A DNA stretch of 64,000 bases from Rhodoferax ferrireducens (lineage in GTDB: Bacteria; Pseudomonadota; Gammaproteobacteria; Burkholderiales; Burkholderiaceae_C): the NCBI GenBank assembly GCA_002083775.1, contig MTEI01000004.1, positions 62,001-126,000 on the forward strand, read 5' to 3'. Below, in pieces: positions 39,727 to 48,685 of the stretch (positions are counted from its first letter, which is position 1; each line of letters opens with the position of its first letter). The translations under genes and the position numbers were made by a program. The notes beneath the pieces are model-generated. The model was not told where the DNA came from. It did not search any database and worked only from the letters and a program-made list of their open reading frames with translations.

Positions 39727-40824
39727 CACTGAACCTGTTTTGAGCGCAGCGGTGAAGGCCAACATCCGGTCAATCGGCAACCGGGCACGTTGCCCCAAAG
39801 CAGGGTCAACGTGGATTTCGTTGGCACCGGTTTCCAGCACCCGCGCCACGTCAAGCAGGCCGTTCATGGCCATCCACGGGCAATGCGCGCAGCTCTTGCA
39901 GGTGGCGCTGTTGCCCGCCGTGGGGGCCTCCAAAAAGGTTTTGCCGGGGTTCAGGGTGCGCAGCTTGTGCATCATGCCGTTGTCGGTGGCCACAATGAAT
40001 TCTTTGGCGTCCATCTGCCGCGCGGCGTTCAGGATGCCGGAGGTCGACCCCACCGCATCGGCCAGCGCCACCACGGCGGCGGGTGATTCGGGGTGCACCA
40101 GCACTTTCGCACCTGGGTGCTCGCGCAGCAGCTCTTGCAGCTCAAAGGCCTTGAACTCATCGTGCACGATGCAGGAGCCGCCCCACATCACCATGTCGGC
40201 GCCGGTTTCACGCTGGATGTAGCCGCCCAGGTGCCGATCCGGCGCCCAAAGAATTTTGTGGCCCTCGTCTTTCAGGGCTTTGACAATGTCCAGCGCGCAG
40301 CTGGACGTGACCAACCAGTCAGAACGGGCCTTGACCGCAGCGCTGGTATTGGCGTAAACGACCACGGTACGGTCCGGATGGGCGTCGCAAAAGGCGTTGA
40401 AAGCATCCACCGGGCAACCCAGGTCCAACGAGCAGGTGGCGTCCAGGTCGGGCATCAGCACACGTTTTTCGGGTGACAGGATTTTGGAGGTTTCGCCCAT
40501 GAAGCGCACGCCTGAGACCACCAGCGTGGTGGCAGCGTGGTCACGCCCAAATCGTGCCATTTCCAGCGAGTCGCTGACGATGCCGCCGGTGTCTTCGGCC
40601 AGGTCTTGCAGGTCCGGGTGCACATAGTAGTGCGACACCATCACCGCGTTTTTCTCTTTCAGCAGGCGGCGGATTTTGTCTTTCAGGGCGGCACGCTCGG
40701 TGGCACTGGGCTCAACGGGTACACGTGCCCAGGCGTGTTTGGTGGCACACACCGAACCGCCCTCCAACTCGTCTTGCGGCTGCTCGTAATCGACTGCCTT
40801 GATCGCCTGTGCCGCGTCGGTCAT
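39691..40824 (-). CDS. nadA: Quinolinate synthase A
   Basis: A [4Fe-4S] enzyme condensing iminoaspartate (from NadB) and dihydroxyacetone phosphate to quinolinate. The 377-residue protein has [10 protein letters not shown] near residue 40, [11 protein letters not shown] near 106 and the cluster-region cysteines in D-A-T-C-S-L-D. The C-terminal [13 protein letters not shown] block is also there. GGAG lies 5 bases before the ATG. nadC is 40 bases upstream on the same strand, so the two form an operon. Its last ten or so codons and stop are supplied by an interspersed repeat, without touching the cluster ligands. Confidence 0.97.
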   Translation of the reverse strand: MTDAAQAIKAVDYEQPQDELEGGSVCATKHAWARVPVEPSATERAALKDKIRRLLKEKNAVMVSHYYVHPDLQDLAEDTGGIVSDSLEMARFGRDHAATTLVVSGVRFMGETSKILSPEKRVLMPDLDATCSLDLGCPVDAFNAFCDAHPDRTVVVYANTSAAVKARSDWLVTSSCALDIVKALKDEGHKILWAPDRHLGGYIQRETGADMVMWGGSCIVHDEFKAFELQELLREHPGAKVLVHPESPAAVVALADAVGSTSGILNAARQMDAKEFIVATDNGMMHKLRTLNPGKTFLEAPTAGNSATCKSCAHCPWMAMNGLLDVARVLETGANEIHVDPALGQRARLPIDRMLAFTAALKTGSVPKGLVAHIGAA

Positions 40825-40863
40825 GTCAGCTCCGTTTCAAATGAAATAGCAAACTCTTCAACA

Positions 40864-41742
40864 TCAAAGCGGGTCATTGGCAAAACGCATCGAGAAATCT
40901 ACCGCCTTCACGTTTTTGGTCAGGGCGCCAATCGAGATGCGGTCCACCCCTGTCGAAGCAATGGCGCACACGCTGGAGAGACTGACGCCACCAGACACCT
41001 CCAACAGCGCACGCCCGGCGTTGATGCGCACCGCTTCGTGCAACTGCATCAGCCCCATGTTGTCCAGCAAGATCATGGTGGCACCGGCATCCAGCGCTTC
41101 ATGCAGTTGCTCCAGGCTCTCCACCTCGATCTCGACAAAGCGCGCCTGTGGCGCCACCTCGGCGGCGCGCTGCAGCACGGCCTGGATGCCCCCGGCAGCG
41201 GCAATGTGGTTTTCCTTGATCAGCACGGCGTCATACAGGCCTAACCGGTGGTTGACGCCACCGCCCGTTTGCACCGCATACTTTTGCGCCAGACGCAAGC
41301 CCGGCAGGGTTTTGCGGGTGTCCACGATGCTGGCGCGCACGTTGGGCACCTCGCGGATGGCCTGCACAAACAAGCTGGTTTTGGTGGCGACTGCACTCAT
41401 CAATTGCAGGAAATTGAGCGCCGTGCGCTCGGCGGTCAACATGGCACGGGCCTGGCCATGCACCTCGAATACCACCTGGTCGGCCTCGCAGCGGTGGCCT
41501 TCGGGGATATGCCAGGTGACTTCTGCGCTCGGGTCCAGTTGTTGAAAGGCCAGTTGCGCCCAGGGTGCGCCGCAAATGATGGCCGCCTCGCGCGCCACCA
41601 CGGTCGCGCGCGCCCGCACGCCAAGGTCCACCAGACCGGCGGTCAGGTCAGCCTCACCCACGTCTTCAAGCAGAGCGCGGGTCACATCGGCCTGCGCCAA
41701 CGCTGCCACCGCCTTGGCGGAAAAATCAAAATAAGTTGTCAT
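40864..41742 (-). CDS. nadC: Nicotinate-nucleotide pyrophosphorylase
   Basis: Converts quinolinate and PRPP to nicotinate mononucleotide, CO2 and pyrophosphate, the step after NadA. The 292-residue protein shows A-E-R-T-A-L-N-F-L-Q near 103, D-T-R-K-T-L-P-G-L-R near 141 and G-G-G-V-N-H-R-L-G-L near 160. The D-N-M-G and G-G-V-S-L strands of the barrel follow near 226 and 250. GGAG is 8 bases upstream of the start. It is first in a nadC-nadA operon and follows gpsA on the same strand by 21 bases. Confidence 0.97.
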   Translation of the reverse strand: MTTYFDFSAKAVAALAQADVTRALLEDVGEADLTAGLVDLGVRARATVVAREAAIICGAPWAQLAFQQLDPSAEVTWHIPEGHRCEADQVVFEVHGQARAMLTAERTALNFLQLMSAVATKTSLFVQAIREVPNVRASIVDTRKTLPGLRLAQKYAVQTGGGVNHRLGLYDAVLIKENHIAAAGGIQAVLQRAAEVAPQARFVEIEVESLEQLHEALDAGATMILLDNMGLMQLHEAVRINAGRALLEVSGGVSLSSVCAIASTGVDRISIGALTKNVKAVDFSMRFANDPL

Positions 41743-41763
41743 CGTCTGTCTCCCCTGGTTATC

Positions 41764-42786
41764 TCAGTCCGCAGCAGCCAATTCTGCCGTGGGCTCGCGC
41801 CCCATCAGGCGGGCCACTGCCTGGCGCGGTGTCATGTTGCCGTCCAGCAAATCTACCACCGCCTGGGCAATCGGCATATCCACCCCCAGATGCGCAGCCC
41901 GCTGCACCACGGTGCGTGCACTGTAAACCCCTTCGGCCACATGCCCGAGTGAGCTGGTGGCCTGCTGCAGCGTCTGGCCCTGCGCCAACGCCAGGCCCAC
42001 CTGCCGGTTGCGAGACAGATCGCCGGTGGCTGTGAGCACCAGGTCGCCCAGGCCACTCAGGCCCATGAAGGTCTCGGCGCGCGCGCCCAAGGCCACGCCC
42101 AGGCGCGTCATCTCGGCCAAGCCGCGGGTGATCAGGGCGGCACGGGCATTGAGCCCCAGGCTCAGGCCATCACACAGGCCGGTGGCAATGGCCAGCACGT
42201 TTTTCACCGCCCCGCCCACCTCCACGCCGACGATGTCTTCATTGGCATAGACACGCAGTGTCGGGCTATGAAAAGCCGCCACCAGCGCCTGGCGCACCGG
42301 CTCATGCACACTGGCGGCCACCAGCGCCGTAGGCTGGCCACGCGCTACCTCCAGCGCAAAGCTCGGGCCGCTCAGCACACCAGCTAGCATTTCAGGAGCT
42401 ACTGACCCTTGTATCTCATGGGCTAGAAGCCCAAAAGGCTTGGAAACCGGGGCTTCAAAACCTTTGCATAACCAGGCCACCGGGGCGCGGCAGCCGTGCA
42501 ATGCCGTCAGCAAGGCGCGCAAGGCTGCCATGGGTGTGGCCACCACCACCAAGTCAGCGTCTGTGACCAGGGTCGGCAGGTCAGCCGCATTGACGCCACT
42601 GAAAGCCAGGTGCGGCGGCAGCGTCACCCCAGGCAGATAACGCTGGTTGTGTTGGCCCTGTTGCATGGCCCGAACCTGGTCAGCACGCCGCGCCCACAGG
42701 GTTACGCGGTGCGGCCTGCCTGGTGCCGCAGCACTGGCGGCCAGCGCCGTGCCCCAGGCGCCTGCACCAAGAACTATAATTTTCAT
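41764..42786 (-). CDS. gpsA: Glycerol-3-phosphate dehydrogenase [NAD(P)+]
   Basis: Reduces dihydroxyacetone phosphate to sn-glycerol-3-phosphate for phospholipid synthesis. The 340-residue protein has the NAD-binding [10 protein letters not shown] (residues 7-16), C-K-G-F-E near 110, L-S-G-P-S-F-A near 142 and N-V-L-A-I-A near 195. Two repeats touch it: one inside (42388-42437) encodes [16 protein letters not shown] between the KG and SGP motifs, and one at its 5' end (42778-42827) holds the ATG. The region between KG and SGP is about three residues longer than in E. coli GpsA. The Shine-Dalgarno sequence is weak (GAG only). Confidence 0.97.
   Translation of the reverse strand: MKIIVLGAGAWGTALAASAAAPGRPHRVTLWARRADQVRAMQQGQHNQRYLPGVTLPPHLAFSGVNAADLPTLVTDADLVVVATPMAALRALLTALHGCRAPVAWLCKGFEAPVSKPFGLLAHEIQGSVAPEMLAGVLSGPSFALEVARGQPTALVAASVHEPVRQALVAAFHSPTLRVYANEDIVGVEVGGAVKNVLAIATGLCDGLSLGLNARAALITRGLAEMTRLGVALGARAETFMGLSGLGDLVLTATGDLSRNRQVGLALAQGQTLQQATSSLGHVAEGVYSARTVVQRAAHLGVDMPIAQAVVDLLDGNMTPRQAVARLMGREPTAELAAAD
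42388..42437 (-). repeat. Interspersed repeat, copy 9 (inside gpsA)
   Basis: On the minus strand: TTTTGGGCTTCTAGCCC, ATGAGATACAAGGGTC, AGTAGCTCCTGAAATG. It is read in frame by gpsA, in the same frame as copies 1, 4 and 8. Confidence 0.8.
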
Positions 42787-42827
42787 AGCTACTCAGGCAA
42801 GCTGCATAAGGGCTTGAGGCTTAAAAA
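42778..42827 (-). repeat. Interspersed repeat, copy 10 (between secB and gpsA, into the gpsA start)
   Basis: On the minus strand: TTTTTAAGCCTCAAGCCC, TTATGCAGCTTGCCTG, AGTAGCTATGAAAATT. The family tail AGCTATCAAAAT appears as AGCTATGAAAAT, and its ATG (42784-42786) is the gpsA start codon. Confidence 0.85.
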
Positions 42828-42836
42828 GCTACTAGC

Positions 42837-43292
42837 TTATTGAACAGCGGTGGGGGCCTCGGCACTTTGGGCCGCTTGTTGTTGCTCGTACATGGCCTGG
42901 AAGTTGATCTCCGACAGGTGCACCGGCGGGAAACCGCCACGCTGGATCAGGTCTGCCACGTTGCCACGCAGGTAGGGGTAAACGATTTGCGGGCAGGCAA
43001 TGCCCATGATCGGGCCCATCTGCTCAGGCGGCAGGTTGCGGATCTCAAAAATACCGGCTTGCGAGGCTTCCACCAGAAACACGGTGCGGTCCTTGATCTT
43101 GGTTTGCACAGTGGCAGTCACCACCACTTCATACATGCCGTCTGCCACTGTCGAGGCGTTCACACCCAACTGGATATCGACCGTGGGCTGCTCTTGCTCT
43201 AGCAGGATGGCGGGGGAATTGGGCTGCTCCAGCGACGATTCCTTGAGGTACACGCGCTGGATCTGAAAAACGGGGTTAGGGGTGTCGGACAT
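42837..43292 (-). CDS. secB: Protein-export chaperone SecB
   Basis: Cytosolic tetrameric chaperone that keeps preproteins unfolded and hands them to SecA. The 151-residue length is normal. Family blocks are [12 protein letters not shown] near residues 9-20 and Y-E-V-V-V-T-A-T-V near 51. [10 protein letters not shown] is near 101 and [13 protein letters not shown] near 120. The start at 43292 is chosen by homology; 18 further codons upstream are open but unlike SecB. Same-strand neighbours grxC (upstream) and gpsA (downstream) make the grxC-secB-gpsA order common in beta- and gammaproteobacteria. Confidence 0.97.
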   Translation of the reverse strand: MSDTPNPVFQIQRVYLKESSLEQPNSPAILLEQEQPTVDIQLGVNASTVADGMYEVVVTATVQTKIKDRTVFLVEASQAGIFEIRNLPPEQMGPIMGIACPQIVYPYLRGNVADLIQRGGFPPVHLSEINFQAMYEQQQAAQSAEAPTAVQ

Positions 43293-43367
43293 GGGGAGTT
43301 CTCTCGGTTGATAAAGGGGGAGCCAAGGCTGGCGCCGCTCGCGCACAGCTGCTGGGTGTGGATTGTC

Positions 43368-43628
43368 TCAGGCCTGTTGCAGCAGCGGCATCAAACCGCC
43401 GCGCCCATCCAGCGCCATGAGGTCGTCGCAGCCGCCGACATGGGTGCTGCCGATGAAGATTTGCGGCACAGTGCGCCTGCCCGTTGTGCTCATCATCAAG
43501 TCACGCTCATGCGGGTTCAAATCGATGCGAATTTCTTCGATCTGAGCGACGCCACGGGCTTTGAGAAGCTGCTTGGCGCGAATGCAATAGGGACACACGG
43601 CCGTGGTGTACATCTTGACGTGTTGCAT
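43368..43628 (-). CDS. grxC: Glutaredoxin 3
   Basis: An 86-residue thiol-disulfide oxidoreductase reduced by glutathione. The active site is C-P-Y-C (residues 12-15), with the glutathione-binding T-V-P-Q-I-F-I near 53 and G-G-C-D-D near 65. It is transcribed with the rhodanese gene upstream and secB downstream. Confidence 0.96.
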   Translation of the reverse strand: MQHVKMYTTAVCPYCIRAKQLLKARGVAQIEEIRIDLNPHERDLMMSTTGRRTVPQIFIGSTHVGGCDDLMALDGRGGLMPLLQQA

Positions 43629-43649
43629 GGAAACTCTCCAAAGTGGGAT

Positions 43650-44057
43650 TTAAGCTTTTTCAACCGGCAAGTTGGCAGAGCGCCAGGCGCCCATGCCGCC
43701 TGACAGGGATTGGGCGTTTTCAAACCCCAGCTTCTTGGCAATTTGCACCGCACGCGAGCTGCGAGCGCCCGAGTGGCAGACCAGGATGACCGGCAAAGCC
43801 TTGTTTTTGATCGCCCCCGCCAGCTTGTCTTCGAGCTGGCTGAAAGGAATGTTTTTGGAACCGACCACATGGCCCGCGGCAAATTCGTTGGGCTCGCAAA
43901 CGTCCACCACCACCGCTTTTTCACGGTTGATCAATTGCACGGCACCTTCGGCCGTCAGCGAGCCAGGGCCACCACCACTGATGACCGGCCACAAAAGCAT
44001 CAAGCCGGAAGACAATGCCACGGCAATCATCATCCAGTTGTCGAGAATAAATTTCAC
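43650..44057 (-). CDS. Membrane-anchored rhodanese-domain protein
   Basis: A 135-residue protein with an N-terminal transmembrane helix (residues about 8-27) and one rhodanese domain. The active-site loop is C94-H-S-G-A-R-S, so it can carry a persulfide. The start is the GTG at 44057, supported by AAGGA 7 bases upstream and by homologues starting V/M-K-F-I-L-D-N-W. The frame stays open far upstream, antisense to gpmA, which is rejected. Homologues (YibN in E. coli) sit in the same yibN-grxC-secB-gpsA order. The substrate is unknown. Confidence 0.93.
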   Translation of the reverse strand: MKFILDNWMMIAVALSSGLMLLWPVISGGGPGSLTAEGAVQLINREKAVVVDVCEPNEFAAGHVVGSKNIPFSQLEDKLAGAIKNKALPVILVCHSGARSSRAVQIAKKLGFENAQSLSGGMGAWRSANLPVEKA

Positions 44058-44141
44058 TTGCACATCCTTAAGAGTAGAGGTCACCTGAACCGGACATTTT
44101 AGAATGATGCCGCAGCCAACACCGGCGGCCTTCGGGAAACC

Positions 44142-44903
44142 ATGCATAAACTCGTACTTATCCGCCACGGTGAATCGGCCTGGAACCTTGAAAACCGTTT
44201 TACCGGCTGGACCGACGTGGACCTGACACCCCTTGGCAACAAACAGGCCCAGCAGGCCGGTCAGCTGCTCCAGGCCGGTGGTTACGACTTCGACGTGGCC
44301 TACACCAGCATGCTCAAGCGTGCCACCCGCACGTTGTGGCACGTGCTCGATGCATTGGATCGCACCTGGCTGCCGGTGGTCAACACCTGGCGACTGAATG
44401 AGCGCCACTACGGCGCCTTGCAAGGCTGCAACAAATCTGAGTTGACCCGGCAATACGGTGACGCTCAGGTGCTGAGCTGGCGCCGCAGCTTCGAGGCGCA
44501 ACCACCCGCACTTGACCCTCACGACCCGCGATGCGAACGTGGCGACATCCGTTACGCCCGGCTGCGGCCCGGTCAGGTGCCCCTGACCGAGTCGCTCCAG
44601 GACACTTTTGTGCGGGTCATGCCGTTCTGGAACGAAGCACTGGCGCCCGCCATCAAGCTCGGCAAACGCGGTGTGGTGGCTGCTCACGGCCACTCCATCC
44701 GCGCCCTGGTGAAATATCTGGACAACATCTCAGACGATGACGTCGTTGGCTTGAACATTCCCAATGGCATTCCACTGGTTTATGAGCTTGACGATGACCT
44801 GAAACCGATTCGCCACTACTATCTGGGCGATGTCGAGGTTGCGGCCAAAGCTGCGGCGGCGGTAGCGTCACAGGGCAAGAGCTCAAAATTGTTCTGTCAC
44901 TGA
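44142..44903 (+). CDS. gpmA: 2,3-bisphosphoglycerate-dependent phosphoglycerate mutase
   Basis: Glycolytic enzyme interconverting 3- and 2-phosphoglycerate through a phosphohistidine. The 253-residue protein has the catalytic R-H-G-E-S-A-W-N motif with His9, and R-F-T-G-W-T-D-V-D near 19. E-R-H-Y-G-A-L-Q-G is near 87 and the second histidine is in A-A-H-G-H-S-I-R. The C-terminal 20 residues are a variable tail. It is divergent from the rhodanese gene (84-base gap) and followed by ctpA and moeB on the same strand. Confidence 0.96.
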   Translation: MHKLVLIRHGESAWNLENRFTGWTDVDLTPLGNKQAQQAGQLLQAGGYDFDVAYTSMLKRATRTLWHVLDALDRTWLPVVNTWRLNERHYGALQGCNKSELTRQYGDAQVLSWRRSFEAQPPALDPHDPRCERGDIRYARLRPGQVPLTESLQDTFVRVMPFWNEALAPAIKLGKRGVVAAHGHSIRALVKYLDNISDDDVVGLNIPNGIPLVYELDDDLKPIRHYYLGDVEVAAKAAAAVASQGKSSKLFCH

Positions 44904-44974
44904 CTGGAACCCGCACCGCGATGGCGAATCCAACCGGCCTTCTTCACCTTGCCTTCTCACGCTCTGGAATCAAC

Positions 44975-46444
44975 ATGGGTCAAAAACTGAAAATTGCCGG
45001 TTTACTGTCTGCAGGGGCGCTAGCTGGCGCGCTGGCCAGCATCTCGCTGCAATCCATGGCTCGCGCCTCGCTGGCCCCACTGCCGCTGGAAGAATTACAG
45101 CAGTTGGCAGCCGTTTTCAGCATGGTGAAAAGCAACTATGTGGAGCCGGTCGACGAGAAAAAGCTCATCACCGATGCCATCGCTGGCATGGTGGCGGGGC
45201 TGGACCCGCACTCGGTCTACATGGACAAAAAAACCCTGAAGGACTTCAACGAAGGCACCACCGGCAAGTTTGTCGGCGTCGGTATCGAGATCACCCAGGA
45301 AGACGGTCTGATCAAGGTGGTGTCGCCCATTGAAGACTCCCCGGCGTTTCGTGCCGGCCTCAAACCCAACGACCTGATTGTCAAGATTGACGACACCCCG
45401 GTCAAAGGCCTGACACTCAACGAAGGCGTCAAACGCATGCGCGGCGAGCCAAACACCAAGGTTCTGCTGAGCGTGTTCCGCAAGGACGAAAGCCGCACCT
45501 TCCAGGTCACCATCACCCGCGAGGTGATCAAAACCCAAAGTGTCAAAGCCAAGCTGATCGAGCCGGGTTATGGCTGGGTGCGCCTGAGCCAGTTCCAGGA
45601 GCGCACCGTGGCCGACTTTGCCCGCAAGGTCGAAGAGTTGTACCGGCAAGAACCCAACATGAAGGGCCTGGTGCTGGACCTGCGCAACGACCCGGGCGGT
45701 TATCTGGACGCGGCGGTGGCCATTTCGGCAGCTTTCCTGCCCGAAAACGTGACCGTGGTATCGGCCAACGGCCAGCTGGCCGAGAGCAAGTTCACCTACA
45801 AGGCGTCGCCTACCTATTACGCGCGCCGGGGTGATGACCCGCTGCGGCATCTGGAAGAAGTCACCAAGGGAGCACTCAAGAAAGTGCCCTTGGTGGTGCT
45901 GGTCAATGAAGGCTCGGCCTCGGCCAGCGAGATTGTGGCGGGTGCCTTGCAGGACCATCAGCGCGCCAAGCTGCTGGGCAGCCAGACTTTCGGCAAGGGC
46001 TCAGTGCAGACGGCGGTGTGCCTGGATCCCGGCTACCGCATGGACAACTGCCCCACAGCCGCCCTGAAACTGACCACCAGCCGCTACTACACCCCCAGTG
46101 GCAAGTCGATCCAGGCCAAAGGCATCGTGCCCGATCTGATGATCGACGAGACCGAGGAAGGCAACCTGTTCGCGGCCCTGCGCACCCGCGAAGCCGACCT
46201 GGAAAAACACCTCAACAGCGGCCAAGGCGATGAAGTGAAAGACGCCGCGCGCGAGAAAGTGCGCGAAGAAGCCCGCAAACGTCTTGAAGAAGAGCTCAAA
46301 AAACCTGCAGCTGACCGCAAGATGCCCGAGTATGGTTCCGACAAAGACTTCCAGTTGCAACAAGCCATCCTGCAACTCAAGGGTTTGCCGGTGCTGGTCA
46401 GCAAGACCCAAGTGGAACGCACCGAAGAGAAAAAAGACAACTGA
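44975..46444 (+). CDS. ctpA: S41-family carboxy-terminal processing protease
   Basis: A 489-residue periplasmic serine protease with a signal peptide or anchor at residues 1-27. A PDZ domain lies near 90-180 (K-F-V-G-V-G-I-E-I and A-G-L-K-P-N-D-L-I). The S41 catalytic region holds the nucleophile in N-E-G-S-A-S-A-S-E-I near 313, with the general base lysine in G-S-Q-T-F-G-K-G-S about 25 residues later. A charged helical tail follows (430-489). The start at 44975 has GGAA 5 bases upstream; an ATG at 44921 adds 18 residues. The moeB-like gene follows directly. Confidence 0.95.
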   Translation: MGQKLKIAGLLSAGALAGALASISLQSMARASLAPLPLEELQQLAAVFSMVKSNYVEPVDEKKLITDAIAGMVAGLDPHSVYMDKKTLKDFNEGTTGKFVGVGIEITQEDGLIKVVSPIEDSPAFRAGLKPNDLIVKIDDTPVKGLTLNEGVKRMRGEPNTKVLLSVFRKDESRTFQVTITREVIKTQSVKAKLIEPGYGWVRLSQFQERTVADFARKVEELYRQEPNMKGLVLDLRNDPGGYLDAAVAISAAFLPENVTVVSANGQLAESKFTYKASPTYYARRGDDPLRHLEEVTKGALKKVPLVVLVNEGSASASEIVAGALQDHQRAKLLGSQTFGKGSVQTAVCLDPGYRMDNCPTAALKLTTSRYYTPSGKSIQAKGIVPDLMIDETEEGNLFAALRTREADLEKHLNSGQGDEVKDAAREKVREEARKRLEEELKKPAADRKMPEYGSDKDFQLQQAILQLKGLPVLVSKTQVERTEEKKDN

Positions 46445-46459
46445 TTGACGCGCCAGCAG

Positions 46460-47218
46460 ATGTTTGACGATGACCTGCTGCGTTATTCGCGCCATATTCT
46501 GCTCAATGAAATTGGCGTTGAAGGTCAGACACTGTTCGGTCAAGCGCGTGCGCTGATCATTGGTGCTGGGGGCCTGGGCTCACCGGTGGCGCTGTACCTC
46601 AGCTCTGCCGGTGTCGGACACATCACGGTGGTGGACCACGACACCGTAGACATCACCAACCTGCAGCGGCAGATTGCCCACACCCAGGACCGTGTTGGCC
46701 AACCCAAAGTGAACTCCCTGAGAACGGCCATGGGCCAGCTCAACAGTCAGGTGCAGGTGCGCGCCATCCAGGCTCGCGCTGACGCCACCCTGCTGGCCAC
46801 GCTGGTGGCCGAGGCCGATGTGGTACTGGACTGCTGCGACAACTTTGCCACCCGCCACGCCATCAACGCCGCCTGTGTGGCGCAGCGCAAGCCGCTGGTC
46901 TCGGGTGCAGCCATCCGTTTTGACGGCCAAGTGTGTGTGTATGACCCGCGAGATACCGCCTCACCGTGTTATGCCTGTGTGTTTGCGCCTGATGAGACTC
47001 TGGAAGAAACCCGTTGTGCCACGATGGGCGTGTTTGCACCTTTGGTGGGCATCATCGGCACCCTGCAGGCAGCCGAGGCCCTCAAGCTGATGGGCCGCAT
47101 CGGCCAGACGCTCACCGGGCGCCTGCTGATGCTCGACGGCCGTAGCATGAGCTTCACAGAGGTGCGTATCGGTCGCAATCCGGCCTGCCCGGTGTGTGGC
47201 GCTGCTACTTCAGCTTGA
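46460..47218 (+). CDS. moeB: ThiF/MoeB/HesA-family adenylyltransferase
   Basis: E1-like enzyme that adenylates the C-terminus of a sulfur carrier (MoaD or ThiS) in molybdopterin or thiamine synthesis. The 252-residue protein has the ATP loop G-A-G-G-L-G-S-P near residue 35, N-L-Q-R-Q-I near 69, a zinc site C-Y-A-C with C-P-V-C, and a catalytic-type Cys in E-T-R-C-A-T-M-G. There is no rhodanese tail. The ATG at 46460 matches the family start; a TTG at 46445, right after the ctpA stop, would add five residues. MoeB and ThiF cannot be separated firmly. Confidence 0.92.
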   Translation: MFDDDLLRYSRHILLNEIGVEGQTLFGQARALIIGAGGLGSPVALYLSSAGVGHITVVDHDTVDITNLQRQIAHTQDRVGQPKVNSLRTAMGQLNSQVQVRAIQARADATLLATLVAEADVVLDCCDNFATRHAINAACVAQRKPLVSGAAIRFDGQVCVYDPRDTASPCYACVFAPDETLEETRCATMGVFAPLVGIIGTLQAAEALKLMGRIGQTLTGRLLMLDGRSMSFTEVRIGRNPACPVCGAATSA

Positions 47219-47747
47219 AGCCGCCCTGACCATCAGGCAGATAACAACTGCCATGGCGGCGGCGAAAATCTGCCGGTCGCTCGGGCGCTGGCTCGGCAAA
47301 CAAGCCGCGCCCGGCGCCACGCGCCTGTGCTTCCTGGCTGGCATACGGCCCCGCACTGCGACGCCAACGGTAAGACCAGGCATGCCCCAGGCGCACCATG
47401 GTGGCTGCGACATCCTGACCGTTCACCTCGATATGCGCCAGGCCGCGGCCGTAATCGTCCTGGTACTTGACCCGCACCGACAGCGTGCGGTTTTGAACCA
47501 GCACCAACAGGGCCTCGCGCGCAGCCCCGCCCCCGTTCTGGCATATTTCCGGTGCGTCTACACCGTGTAGGCGCAGTTTGCGCGGTGCCCCGCCTGTGCT
47601 CGGTTGGACCCACAGCGTATCACCATCAGAAACCCTTGTAGCCCTTGCTGTATAAGACTCTGGCGCTGCAATACATGAAGCACCAACGAGCAGCAGACCC
47701 AGCGCCACCCAACCCGGAAAACGGACCGGGCATCGAAAAAAACGCAC
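47205..47747 (-). CDS. Exported thermonuclease-like (SNase fold) protein
   Basis: A 180-residue protein with a signal peptide (residues about 1-28) and a staphylococcal-nuclease domain. The catalytic pieces are D-G-D-T-L-W near residue 42, R-L-H-G-V-D-A-P-E near 57 and R-E-A-L with a second arginine further on. The start is inferred as GTG at 47747, since no ATG is present and this yields the signal peptide. Open codons continue upstream to 47846. The 3' end overlaps the moeB end by 14 bases (convergent). Its C-terminus H-G-S-C-Y-L-P-D carries a lone Cys. Confidence 0.85.
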   Translation of the reverse strand: MRFFRCPVRFPGWVALGLLLVGASCIAAPESYTARATRVSDGDTLWVQPSTGGAPRKLRLHGVDAPEICQNGGGAAREALLVLVQNRTLSVRVKYQDDYGRGLAHIEVNGQDVAATMVRLGHAWSYRWRRSAGPYASQEAQARGAGRGLFAEPAPERPADFRRRHGSCYLPDGQGGFKLK

Positions 47748-47883
47748 TTTAAAAACTTTCTGTTGACATAGATCCGCGACGGTGACGAATGACACAAAAC
47801 GAGGAACAAGGTCACGAAACCACCCCTTGTTGTGAGACTGCCGCACATAGCCGACCTGTTAGACTCAAAATATACAAACAAGA

Positions 47884-48684
47884 GTGGTTGTCTTGAGTTC
47901 ATTGCCTGCATCATCTCTGGTCGATCTGCGCCAATTGCGGTTAGATGACGCGCGCGCCCTGTTGGAGCATAGCGGACAAAGCTTGCCCGACAGCCAAACC
48001 AACGCCACCGTTTATCTGCAGGCGGTCATTGACAAACTCAGCGAGCTGTCGCTCAAGGACCCGCTGACCGGTTTGTCCAACCGCCGGTATTTCCAGAGCA
48101 TTCTGTTGCGCGAGATCGAAATGGTGGCACGCTCGGGCGAAACGGCCCTTTTGCTGATGCTCGACATTGACCACTTTAAAAGCGTCAACGACCAGCACGG
48201 CCACCCGGCTGGCGATGCGGTATTGCAGGTGGTGGCCAAAACCCTGGCGGGTTGTGTGCGCCCCATGGACACCGTGGCCCGCTTTGGCGGGGAAGAGTTC
48301 GTCATCATCCTGCCCAGCTGTCAGGGGCAGTATGGGCACCAGGTGGCAGAGCGGATTCGCGAGACCGTCAGTGCGCTGAGAATTCAGCTGAACTCCGGGG
48401 CGACTTTGCGGGTCACCATCAGCATTGGTGGCGCTTTTGCCCCGCGCTGGGTGCGCTCAACCTCCGAGCTATGGATTGACCGCGCTGATATTGAGCTGTA
48501 TCGCGCCAAATCGGAGGGTCGTAACCGCGTGTGCATTGAGACGCAGCCGATGCTGGCGGTCAGCGCCGAAGAGAAAAACTTGCTGTTTGGCCCGCTGTCG
48601 CTGGGTGACCCGGCCTGGATTGAAAGCATAGCCAACGATGGTTCTACCGGTTCATCGGGTAGTGTTATGAACAGATTGAACTGA
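47884..48684 (+). CDS. Soluble GGDEF diguanylate cyclase
   Basis: A 266-residue cytoplasmic protein making cyclic di-GMP. An N-terminal helical region of about 55 residues precedes the GGDEF domain (D-P-L-T-G-L-S-N-R-R near 60). The active site is F-G-G-E-E-F near 137, with an intact inhibitory R-P-M-D five residues before it. No ATG fits, so the start is GTG at 47884 or TTG at 47893. Divergent from the nuclease gene. The next gene begins one base after its stop, so the two are co-expressed. Confidence 0.92.
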   Translation: MVVLSSLPASSLVDLRQLRLDDARALLEHSGQSLPDSQTNATVYLQAVIDKLSELSLKDPLTGLSNRRYFQSILLREIEMVARSGETALLLMLDIDHFKSVNDQHGHPAGDAVLQVVAKTLAGCVRPMDTVARFGGEEFVIILPSCQGQYGHQVAERIRETVSALRIQLNSGATLRVTISIGGAFAPRWVRSTSELWIDRADIELYRAKSEGRNRVCIETQPMLAVSAEEKNLLFGPLSLGDPAWIESIANDGSTGSSGSVMNRLN

Positions 48685-48685
48685 A

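Noticed and set aside
43650..44693. Very long N-terminal extension of the rhodanese protein
   Set aside because: The extension is antisense to gpmA. The GTG at 44057 has a good ribosome-binding site and matches homologues.
47620..47670. Possible repeat copy inside the nuclease gene
   Set aside because: TTGTAGCCCTTGCTGTATAAG fits part of the consensus, but the second arm and tail do not; chance is likely.
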